This document shows positions 11,742 through 16,678 of a stretch of DNA of 35,646 bases, in pieces. Source of the stretch: a virus; IMG/VR virus record IMGVR_UViG_3300023175_000115, positions 1-35,646 of that record; one strand, written 5' to 3'. A program made the translations under genes and the position numbers. Each line of letters begins with the position of its first letter. Within the stretch, counting starts at the first letter, position 1. The notes beneath the pieces are model-generated. The model was not told the DNA's origin and searched no databases. It worked only from the letters and a program-made list of their open reading frames with translations.

Positions 11742-11758
11742 TGCAGAATCACCAGGCA
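11742..11758 (+). repeat. Short hairpin in the 11.7-12.1 kb intergenic region
   Basis: GGTGAT-GCAGA-ATCACC is a perfect six-base-pair hairpin. It precedes AGGAGAAAAAATG, the start of a 22-codon frame. The 487-base stretch between 11622 and 12108 otherwise holds the terminator, the weak small frame, an 8-bp inverted repeat (11925-12007) and T-rich sequence; no clear gene is seen. Confidence 0.35.
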
Positions 11759-11767
11759 GGAGAAAAA

Positions 11768-11836
11768 ATGAAATTTAAAAAAATTGTAGCAGAAAATTTT
11801 ACATACTATATACCCCTCTCTAAACAAGGTATTTGA
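11768..11836 (+). CDS. Possible 22-residue peptide
   Basis: ATG to TGA gives 22 residues (start MKFKKIVAENFTYYIPLSKQ) with AGGAG seven bases upstream. It has no promoter of the class seen to the left, and a frame this short occurs easily by chance. It could be a leader peptide or not translated. Confidence 0.2.
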   Translation: MKFKKIVAENFTYYIPLSKQGI

Positions 11837-12108
11837 ATCGTTTGTATAACTAGTATTTTGGAATGCGTAAACAGTGTACATACTATCCAAAACTTCCTCT
11901 AACACAGTATCTACTGCGTACAGGCGCTATATTACCTCTTAAACAGTCTCGGGCAGTCAAACATACTCGTAAGGCTAGTAAGACCCGTGTATGACGCTTA
12001 TATAGCGTTTAAGACACCACTACGCACACACTGTAAAAGCAACCACCCCCCTGTAGAGTAGTGTATTCAAATTTTTTTTGTACAGATTTTTTTTGATTAA
12101 CTATACGT

Positions 12109-12354
12109 ATGGCTGAAGAATACTGCATATACACAAGAGACTTTGATCAAGCACAAGGCTTTATAACAGCACTAAGCAACATGGGTATTAGCATAGAACC
12201 ACACGCTAATCGTACACGTTTTTGGCTAGACTCAAAAGAGAAAGAACACTACTTGTTTTATCTGCGTTATAGTCACGTGCTACACCGTGTAAAGGAAGTC
12301 ACTGCAAGTACTATAACTGCTATACACGAAAATACTGTTAAATTCAAAGGTTAG
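12109..12354 (+). CDS. Small hypothetical protein (81 aa)
   Basis: The frame starts MAEEYCIYTRDFDQAQGFI and is soluble with mixed charge; the middle (ANRTRFWLDSKEKEHYLFYL) looks like strands, then a helix. No good Shine-Dalgarno sequence precedes the ATG; the upstream 50 bases are T-rich with a CTATACG sequence just before the start, so translation initiation is unusual or the start is elsewhere. It converges on the 12344 gene with an 11-base 3' overlap. Confidence 0.6.
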   Translation: MAEEYCIYTRDFDQAQGFITALSNMGISIEPHANRTRFWLDSKEKEHYLFYLRYSHVLHRVKEVTASTITAIHENTVKFKG

Positions 12355-12745
12355 GTGTGTGTACAGCGTATGTTATAAAGTCACGCACAGTGTATATATA
12401 ACGTTCCAAATCAACAAACAGATCCCTATTGTATAGTCGTTCAGTTGTCAAACGACTGTAGGCCATACGTCCAATCTCTGTCTTGTAGTTGCGTTGTGCT
12501 ACACCTGGATATACACCTGTAAGCCAAAGAGCACTGTCACCCAACAGTTTAGCACCTGTACTGCCTTCCATTTCCATTATGCTTTCTGCATAGGTTTTGC
12601 GTGGTTGGAGGCCGTCTGTCATGCGTTCTGCTAGGATCATTACAGTGTATGCTTTAAGGTGATATGGCAGTGTTAAACCTGTACGATTTTCCGTGTCTTG
12701 CACGAGGTTGGTGAAAGCATCGATGTAGTGTGCATCGGTTCCCAT
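12344..12745 (-). CDS. Conserved hypothetical protein with leaderless late start (133 aa)
   Basis: Read on the minus strand, the sequence CATAAATACTATTATG places the ATG exactly five bases after a T4-type late -10 element (12756-12751), so the predicted transcript starts at the A of the ATG. No Shine-Dalgarno sequence is present. The protein is soluble and mainly helical, with many Thr, Leu and Tyr residues; I associate its pattern with small proteins of marine T4-like phages without a known function. Its C-terminus overlaps the convergent 12109 gene. Confidence 0.7.
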   Translation of the reverse strand: MGTDAHYIDAFTNLVQDTENRTGLTLPYHLKAYTVMILAERMTDGLQPRKTYAESIMEMEGSTGAKLLGDSALWLTGVYPGVAQRNYKTEIGRMAYSRLTTERLYNRDLFVDLERYIYTVRDFITYAVHTPNL

Positions 12746-12750
12746 AATAG

Positions 12751-12758
12751 TATTTATG
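12751..12758 (-). promoter_or_regulatory. T4-type late promoter (leaderless gene)
   Basis: On the minus strand CATAAATACTATT matches the extended T4 late consensus almost base for base. The ATG of the 12344-12745 gene follows five bases after the A of TAAATA. Confidence 0.7.
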
Positions 12759-12779
12759 GTGGGAGTAAAAGTTTTGACC

Positions 12780-12866
12780 GCTAACCGCTACGCGGATTGC
12801 GTTGCTCTACCGCTACTGCTTCGCAGTCTAGAAAAAATTTCCGCGGACGCTTCGCTTGTTTTTGGC
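12780..12866. repeat. Cluster of small hairpins and CCGCTA repeats
   Basis: CCGCTA occurs three times; CCGC-TAC-GCGG and ACTGC-TTC-GCAGT form short hairpins. The region lies upstream of the candidate RNA at 12918. It is more GC-rich than its surroundings and has no credible coding frame. Its role is unknown. Confidence 0.35.
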
Positions 12867-12906
12867 TGTTTTGAGCCTATTTCCCGGTGTATATGCTTCA
12901 GTGTTT

Positions 12907-12912
12907 TAAATA
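12907..12912 (+). promoter_or_regulatory. T4-type late promoter for the candidate RNA
   Basis: TTTTAAATACTTGT is nearly the same as the late promoter at 14117. The predicted +1 is 12918, one base before the left arm of the 13-bp inverted repeat. Confidence 0.55.
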
Positions 12913-12917
12913 CTTGT

Positions 12918-13017
12918 ACGAGTTGTTTATTTGAGAGATCAACACACACTCAGTATGTACGTTGCGGTGACACCGTTAAATAGAATTAGGTTGTATAAAA
13001 CTTCAATAAACAACTCG
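12918..13017 (+). ncRNA. Candidate structured RNA closed by a 13-bp stem
   Basis: CGAGTTGTTTATT (12919-12931) is perfectly complementary to AATAAACAACTCG (13005-13017). Between them lies the symmetrical CGGTGACACCG (about 12965-12975) and no coding frame of note. The left arm begins one base after the +1 predicted from the late promoter at 12907, so the RNA would be a closed hairpin from its very 5' end. It does not match tRNA, and I do not recognise a known family. It lies in the 368-base gap between the genes ending at 12745 and starting at 13114. Confidence 0.5.
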
Positions 13018-13034
13018 ATCTACATACACTAGGC

Positions 13035-13040
13035 TAAATA
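13035..13040 (+). promoter_or_regulatory. Late-type TAAATA element
   Basis: GGCTAAATACAGTC, about 75 bases upstream of the 13114 gene. A 7-bp palindrome (TAAACAG-T-CTGTTTA, 13053-13067) follows just after the predicted +1. Confidence 0.45.
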
Positions 13041-13052
13041 CAGTCTATAAGT

Positions 13053-13067
13053 TAAACAGTCTGTTTA
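13053..13067. repeat. 7-bp inverted repeat
   Basis: TAAACAG and CTGTTTA flank a single T. It sits in the leader between two late-type elements and could be an operator. Confidence 0.4.
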
Positions 13068-13086
13068 CTATACACCCGCACTAGAT

Positions 13087-13092
13087 TAAATA
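13087..13092 (+). promoter_or_regulatory. Late-type promoter for the 13114 gene
   Basis: GATTAAATAATTAT with predicted +1 at about 13098; the leader contains AGGAGGG at a proper distance from the ATG. Confidence 0.55.
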
Positions 13093-13113
13093 ATTATATA
13101 GGAGGGTGTTATT

Positions 13114-13374
13114 ATGAAAACCCTAATCATACTATTCATAAGCGTTTGTGTTAACACAGACTGCGTATGGTTTGAAATACAAGATCCAGTGTTTGAATCA
13201 CCTGAACAGTGCATAGAAGCAGGTGGTAGAACAGCACAAGAGTTGCAAGAAGCAATGCCTTACTCTAGTGGTGAAATACACTGTGTACCTGAAAATAGTA
13301 TAGATGATTTTAAAGAATATCTTGAACAACGAGGATATAGATTAAACCCCAAAGAGACCGGCATTAAAGTATAA
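13114..13374 (+). CDS. Small Cys-containing, probably exported protein (86 aa)
   Basis: The ATG follows TAGGAGGGTGTTATT. The first 12-14 residues are hydrophobic (MKTLIILFISVCVNTDC) and could serve as a short signal. Four cysteines lie in the pattern Cys-Val-Asn-Thr-Asp-Cys, Glu-Gln-Cys near residue 33 and His-Cys near residue 57. The layout (hydrophobic start, aromatic-Cys, Phe-Glu-Ser-x-Glu-Gln-Cys, later Cys-x-Pro) resembles the convergent 13528-13749 product, so the two may be paralogues. Function is unknown. Confidence 0.7.
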   Translation: MKTLIILFISVCVNTDCVWFEIQDPVFESPEQCIEAGGRTAQELQEAMPYSSGEIHCVPENSIDDFKEYLEQRGYRLNPKETGIKV

Positions 13375-13379
13375 TAATA

Positions 13380-13391
13380 AAAACCGGTTTT
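13380..13391. repeat. AAAACCGGTTTT palindrome away from a promoter
   Basis: A perfect 12-bp palindrome identical to the core found in the left-arm promoter spacers, but with no TTGACA/TATAAT around it. It lies between the 13114 stop and the 13401 ATG and could be a binding site of the same putative repressor. Confidence 0.5.
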
Positions 13392-13400
13392 ATCAATTTA

Positions 13401-13556
13401 ATGAAGAATAAAAAACGTACCAATCCGCGTGAACGCATACGTGTTCTACAAGAACAAATACGCAAAACACTCGACACATATGACCGAGAAAGACTAGAAC
13501 AAGAACTGTTCCACTGGCAACAGGTTGTTAATCGTAAACCTCAATCGGACTCGTGA
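13401..13556 (+). CDS. Small basic helical protein (51 aa)
   Basis: ATG to TGA gives 51 residues, very rich in Arg, Lys, Gln and Glu (start MKNKKRTNPRERIRVLQEQI), a likely coiled or RNA/DNA-contacting helix. There is no clear Shine-Dalgarno sequence; the AAAACCGGTTTT palindrome precedes it. Codon pattern and composition look coding. Its 3' end overlaps the convergent 13528 gene by 29 bases. Confidence 0.5.
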   Translation: MKNKKRTNPRERIRVLQEQIRKTLDTYDRERLEQELFHWQQVVNRKPQSDS

Positions 13557-13749
13557 CCCAAATATAATTGTGTTCAAAACCCTGTGGTAGCATCACATAG
13601 TCTTGGTGTAGGCAACTCATGCCACCGTACTGTTCGCTTAACACAAGATCGTAATAGGTTTGTGCTTGTTCGCAGTTGCGGAATGTTCCTATATAGGTAT
13701 CGCAACACTGCTCCCATGCCAGGCTCACTGTGAGTATAAACTCCAGCAT
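13528..13749 (-). CDS. Small Cys-containing, probably exported protein (73 aa)
   Basis: On the minus strand the ATG follows GGAGAACAGCC and a late-type TAAATA element (13786-13781). The N-terminus is hydrophobic (MLEFILTVSLAWEQCC) and Cys residues follow in the pattern Cys-Cys, Arg-Asn-Cys-Glu-Gln-Ala, Ser-Cys-Leu-His. It resembles the 13114 product in layout and length. Possibly a secreted or envelope protein. It overlaps the 13401 gene tail to tail. Confidence 0.7.
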   Translation of the reverse strand: MLEFILTVSLAWEQCCDTYIGTFRNCEQAQTYYDLVLSEQYGGMSCLHQDYVMLPQGFEHNYIWVTSPIEVYD

Positions 13750-13780
13750 GGCTGTTCTCCATAATGGTTATTGGTGTGTT

Positions 13781-13786
13781 TATTTA
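13781..13786 (-). promoter_or_regulatory. Late-type promoter for the 13528-13749 gene
   Basis: On the minus strand AAATAAATAAACAC; predicted +1 at about 13775, about 26 bases upstream of the ATG, leaving room for the GGAG site. Confidence 0.55.
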
Positions 13787-13807
13787 TTTTGTGCATACCA
13801 CCTATGC

Positions 13808-13813
13808 TAAATA
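13808..13813 (+). promoter_or_regulatory. Late-type promoter feeding the riboswitch
   Basis: GCTAAATACGTAT; the predicted +1 (13819) is the base before the P1 stem of the glutamine riboswitch, so the aptamer is at the extreme 5' end of the RNA. Confidence 0.6.
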
Positions 13814-13818
13814 CGTAT

Positions 13819-13883
13819 ACGTTCAGCCACAAGGCCGGAAGTAGCATAATGCGAAGGAACGCACCTAAACTTTAACCGGGGAG
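13819..13883 (+). promoter_or_regulatory. Glutamine riboswitch (glnA / Downstream-peptide class)
   Basis: CGTTC (13820-13824) pairs with GAACG (13857-13861) as P1; GCC-ACAA-GGC (13826-13835) forms P2; the conserved GGAAGTAG follows at 13837-13844; GCAT-A-ATGC (13844-13852) forms P3; and CGAAGGAACGC closes the aptamer. These are the hallmark sequences of the glutamine-binding glnA and Downstream-peptide RNAs. Downstream, CACCT (13862-13866) can pair with AGGGTG in the Shine-Dalgarno region (13882-13888), a plausible expression platform. A short gene follows directly, as is typical of the Downstream-peptide type. Ligand response is inferred from class membership. Confidence 0.85.
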
Positions 13884-13889
13884 GGTGAC

Positions 13890-14084
13890 ATGAATAGATT
13901 CGATCATTTACATCGAATGTACCGCGAAGAAAAACAGCGTGAACGTAAACGTAAGATCCTAAATCATTCTAGATCTGAAGTTGATATAAACGCAAATGGT
14001 ACATCAGGATATGTTGTAAAGCACGGACCTAATGTGGGTAAGATACTCGCACATCGCAGTCCAAAGTCTACTAACAACTGGTAG
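13890..14084 (+). CDS. Riboswitch-controlled small basic protein (64 aa)
   Basis: The ATG follows GGGGAGGGTGAC, which lies in the expression platform of the glutamine riboswitch. The first 30 residues are a highly basic helix (start MNRFDHLHRMYREEKQRERK); the rest is polar with Gly and Asn. Short peptides downstream of this riboswitch class are known from cyanobacteria and marine phages; some regulate glutamine synthetase in cyanobacteria (the GlnA-inactivating-factor type). Whether this one does so cannot be decided from sequence. Confidence 0.7.
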   Translation: MNRFDHLHRMYREEKQRERKRKILNHSRSEVDINANGTSGYVVKHGPNVGKILAHRSPKSTNNW

Positions 14085-14116
14085 TCAAAACACAGCGTCA
14101 TGCAAGTCACAGATTT

Positions 14117-14122
14117 TAAATA
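14117..14122 (+). promoter_or_regulatory. Late promoter, leaderless nitrilase-family gene
   Basis: TTTTAAATACTTGTATG: five bases separate TAAATA from the ATG at 14128, so +1 is predicted at the A of the start codon. No Shine-Dalgarno sequence is present. Confidence 0.65.
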
Positions 14123-14127
14123 CTTGT

Positions 14128-14898
14128 ATGACGCAGTTAACAGCCACACAGATTCCTATTACACAAGACCTTGACACCAATGTTGAAACATTAATTTCTC
14201 TTATTGACAACAGTCAGGGTTTTGTGTTAACGGGTGAAGGTAGTCTAAGTGGATACTTTGCTCCTCCTGTAATTAATCAATGCAACAACTTTACAGAACT
14301 AAGCAGTGCAGAAAGATATGTAGTAGGTCACGCAACCACACAAGGTGTACATCTATTACTAGGAACTGGTTGGATGGAACCAGATGGTATGCCCTACAAT
14401 CAAGTAAGGATATATCACAATGGGTTTCAAGGTGCTTATTCAAAACGTCTACTCACAACTACTCTACAAGGTGGTGGAGAACGTAATGCTTACATACCTG
14501 GTTTTTCAAATAGTGTGTTTCCTCTAAACGACAGCACACTTGCAGGAGTATTGATCTGCAACGACATATGGGCAACACCTAGTGTGAGTCCAAATGGTAA
14601 TCCCTATTATGTAAATGAATATGCACAGCAAGGTGTTCGTGTATTGTTTTGTAGTGTTAACTGTAATGTAGGTGGGCGTGTTAGTTGGGATCCTGTAATC
14701 TATACGTGGCATGAAAATCATCTACAGATGTATGCTAAAACATTTGGAATGTACATTGTGGTAAGTGGTAGCAGTTTATCAATGACTGGCGAGCCTATAG
14801 AAAAACTACAATGTCCATTAGGTATCATTGGTCCTGACGGCGAGTGGATAGAAAAACTAGAACTTGGTCAAACGTCTTGTACCACTAAAATTCAATAA
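14128..14898 (+). CDS. Nitrilase-superfamily carbon-nitrogen hydrolase (256 aa)
   Basis: The start at 14128 is chosen because it follows a late promoter at the leaderless spacing; the open frame extends upstream through the previous gene. The Glu-Lys-Cys triad of the superfamily can be placed: Glu in VLTGEGSLSGY (about residue 35), Lys in YSKRLL (about 105) and Cys in GVLICNDIW (about 148). The alpha-beta sandwich family hydrolyses amides, nitriles or carbamyl groups, and includes the glutaminase domains of NAD synthetase and omega-amidase. Substrate is unknown. Its position just after the glutamine riboswitch gene suggests nitrogen metabolism, as inference. Confidence 0.75.
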   Translation: MTQLTATQIPITQDLDTNVETLISLIDNSQGFVLTGEGSLSGYFAPPVINQCNNFTELSSAERYVVGHATTQGVHLLLGTGWMEPDGMPYNQVRIYHNGFQGAYSKRLLTTTLQGGGERNAYIPGFSNSVFPLNDSTLAGVLICNDIWATPSVSPNGNPYYVNEYAQQGVRVLFCSVNCNVGGRVSWDPVIYTWHENHLQMYAKTFGMYIVVSGSSLSMTGEPIEKLQCPLGIIGPDGEWIEKLELGQTSCTTKIQ

Positions 14899-14901
14899 AT
14901 A
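14896..14901 (+). promoter_or_regulatory. Late promoter, leaderless YqgE-like gene
   Basis: CAATAAATATTACTATG: TAAATA ends five bases before the ATG at 14907. It overlaps the stop codon region of the nitrilase-family gene. Confidence 0.65.
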
Positions 14902-14906
14902 TTACT

Positions 14907-15452
14907 ATGGACATGACTGGAAGACTACTAGTATCACAACCCACGAGTAAATCGGAATTCTTTAAAGAAAGCGTTATACTCTTAGTGCAACACGACGAAC
15001 GTGGGGCATGGGGTATACAGATTAATAAACCTTTAGATACGTTGTCAATTAAAGATGTAATTACAGATCCTGAGGTGGGTATTACAAACGATACCAAATG
15101 TTATCTTGGCGGACCTGTAGAGCAACAGGCAATACATCTATTGCATTCAAGTGATTGCGTTATGAGTAATAGTTTGCCTATTACAGATACGCTTACAATT
15201 ACAAGCAATGCTACAATGTTTAAAGAAATGGAAATGGGCAGAGGCCCTAGTAAATGGATTTGTACACTAGGTATGTGTACGTGGGCACCAGGACAACTAG
15301 ATGGTGAAATGAGAGGTGAACATCCTTGGACACCTCAGCATCAATGGTTAGACACTGCTATACCAAAGGATTTACTTGATAGAAATCCTCGTATGCTATG
15401 GAAAGAGTGTGTTAAAACCTGTGTAGAAAATGCTACATCAACCTTCTTTTAA
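14907..15452 (+). CDS. YqgE/AlgH family protein (181 aa)
   Basis: The sequence opens MDMTGRLLVSQPTSKSEFFK, then SVILLVQHDERGAWGIQINKP, the signature of the YqgE/AlgH (UPF0301) family, followed by YLGGPVEQQAIHLLH and LGMCTWAPGQLDGE. Length is close to that of bacterial YqgE (about 187). The bacterial family is of uncertain function (linked by name to alginate regulation in Pseudomonas); phage copies occur in marine T4-like phages. The late promoter and leaderless start suggest late expression. Confidence 0.85.
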   Translation: MDMTGRLLVSQPTSKSEFFKESVILLVQHDERGAWGIQINKPLDTLSIKDVITDPEVGITNDTKCYLGGPVEQQAIHLLHSSDCVMSNSLPITDTLTITSNATMFKEMEMGRGPSKWICTLGMCTWAPGQLDGEMRGEHPWTPQHQWLDTAIPKDLLDRNPRMLWKECVKTCVENATSTFF

Positions 15453-15455
15453 CAA

Positions 15456-15461
15456 TAAATA
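15456..15461 (+). promoter_or_regulatory. Late promoter for the 15482 gene
   Basis: TAAATAATAGCACA (15456-15469) is identical to the element at 5704-5717. The predicted +1 is about 15467, just ahead of the AGGAG site. Confidence 0.6.
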
Positions 15462-15481
15462 ATAGCACAGGAGAAACCAAG

Positions 15482-15667
15482 TTGTATACACTAACAAGAG
15501 ATAAATCACCGCAAGGCATAATCTATTATTATGTCACCGGTCGTGCGAGTAATAAAGATCTAGAAGAATACTGGAAGACGCAGTATCCTAGTATTAAAAC
15601 GTATGCGTATACGACTGAAATTTTAGAAAACGGAGATACTAGAATTAAAGTATTTCAAACAAGATAG
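15482..15667 (+). CDS. Small hypothetical protein, TTG start (61 aa)
   Basis: A TTG start is chosen because it follows CACAGGAGAAACCAAG at a normal distance and no in-frame ATG occurs for about 16 codons. The peptide is Tyr-rich and polar (after the start: YTLTRDKSPQGIIYYYVTG), with a strand-helix-strand pattern. No family is assigned. It is followed by two virion-like genes at short spacing, so it is probably part of the same late operon. Confidence 0.65.
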   Translation: MYTLTRDKSPQGIIYYYVTGRASNKDLEEYWKTQYPSIKTYAYTTEILENGDTRIKVFQTR

Positions 15668-15676
15668 GAATAGACA

Positions 15677-15916
15677 ATGGCGGCAAATGGTATATCAACA
15701 CTAACAACTAAGAGAGCAAGACAAGATGCTAAACTTGCTCTAGCAGAAACAGACAGAACAAATCGTAATGCTGTTGAGCCAGGACGTTATGCTGATACAA
15801 CAGCAGATGCAACACAACTTCCAACTCGCTATGCTGTTGGTGATAACGACACAAACAATGTAGTTGACAATGCAAATACTGGCGGATTAAAAACTGGTAG
15901 GCCTTGGGCAACTTAA
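15677..15916 (+). CDS. Small Ala/Thr/Asn-rich late protein (79 aa)
   Basis: The ATG follows AGGAATAGACA. The product is rich in Ala, Thr, Asn and Asp, has no Trp except at the end (GRPWAT), and looks extended or repetitive. Its place between a late promoter and the beta-rich 15920 protein points to a minor virion or assembly role, as inference only. No family is recognised. Confidence 0.65.
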   Translation: MAANGISTLTTKRARQDAKLALAETDRTNRNAVEPGRYADTTADATQLPTRYAVGDNDTNNVVDNANTGGLKTGRPWAT

Positions 15917-15919
15917 TAG

Positions 15920-16678
15920 ATGGCTAATAGAAAGCACTACGATCTAAAACAAATGGTAGCATCAGGCTACTCATCAGATCACACATTCAATCACAAGTTT
16001 GGTGCTGTACCGCAGTTAAGCATCAACACCACAGGCACAATCTGGGACGTATCTAACACACTGTATCCTTGGACGGCATTGGACACACCAGCAGTAGTAA
16101 ATGTAGAACGCAACGATGCCGCAGATAACGGATTGGTTGTCACAGTACAAGGATTAGATGCCGACTGGAACTTCCAAAGCGAAGACATCACAATCACAGG
16201 TGCAGACCAAGTAGGCACCAAACTATGGCGTAGGGTGAATAGAGCCTACGTCAGTTCAGGCACAGCCGTAGTGAACGTAGGCAACATTGACATCGAAGCA
16301 GGAGCCGCAGGCGGCACCACAGTTGCTCGTATCACAGCCGACCTTGGACAGACACTGATGGCTGTCTATACTATACCAGCAGGATACATTGGATACTTGT
16401 ATCACGGAACTATGACTGTACAGGCCAACGCAGATGCCACAGGCTTTATGTTTATTCGCAGAAACACAGTAGGCACAACCTTCCGTGTTGCTCATACCTT
16501 TGAAGTTGCTGGCGGATCACAGTATATGTACGATTTTGCTTTTCCGCCACCAATACCAGAGAAAAGCGATATTGATGTAAGAGCCACAGTTAGAAGTAAT
16601 AATGCTAGGGTCACAGCCGCTTTTGATATCTTGCTTGTCGAGAACGATCCAGAAGCACCAATTACTGATTTAATCTGA
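15920..16678 (+). CDS. Probable virion structural protein, beta-rich (252 aa)
   Basis: The ATG follows the 15677 stop by three bases. After a short basic start (MANRKHYDLKQMVASG), the protein is dominated by alternating Val/Thr/Gly/Asp strands, with few charged helices, including GLVVTVQGLDADW and TTVARITADLGQ. This suits a beta-sandwich decoration, neck or tail-associated protein of the kind found in marine T4-like phages. GC content is slightly higher than its neighbours, as is common for highly expressed virion genes. The last codons overlap the convergent DnaB gene by nine bases. Confidence 0.65.
   Translation: MANRKHYDLKQMVASGYSSDHTFNHKFGAVPQLSINTTGTIWDVSNTLYPWTALDTPAVVNVERNDAADNGLVVTVQGLDADWNFQSEDITITGADQVGTKLWRRVNRAYVSSGTAVVNVGNIDIEAGAAGGTTVARITADLGQTLMAVYTIPAGYIGYLYHGTMTVQANADATGFMFIRRNTVGTTFRVAHTFEVAGGSQYMYDFAFPPPIPEKSDIDVRATVRSNNARVTAAFDILLVENDPEAPITDLI

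Noticed and set aside
11925-12007. tRNA-sized inverted-repeat region
   Set aside because: An 8-bp closing stem encloses the right length, but no T-loop GGTTCGA, no anticodon arm and no CCA end are seen.
12418-12450. TTGACA-like element on the minus strand inside the 12344 gene
   Set aside because: A -10-like sequence follows after only about 10 bp, too close for a sigma70 promoter.
12756-12983. Plus-strand frame of 75 codons
   Set aside because: Low coding likelihood: it overlaps hairpins and a late promoter, has no ribosome site, and encodes a Cys/Leu-rich sequence without pattern.
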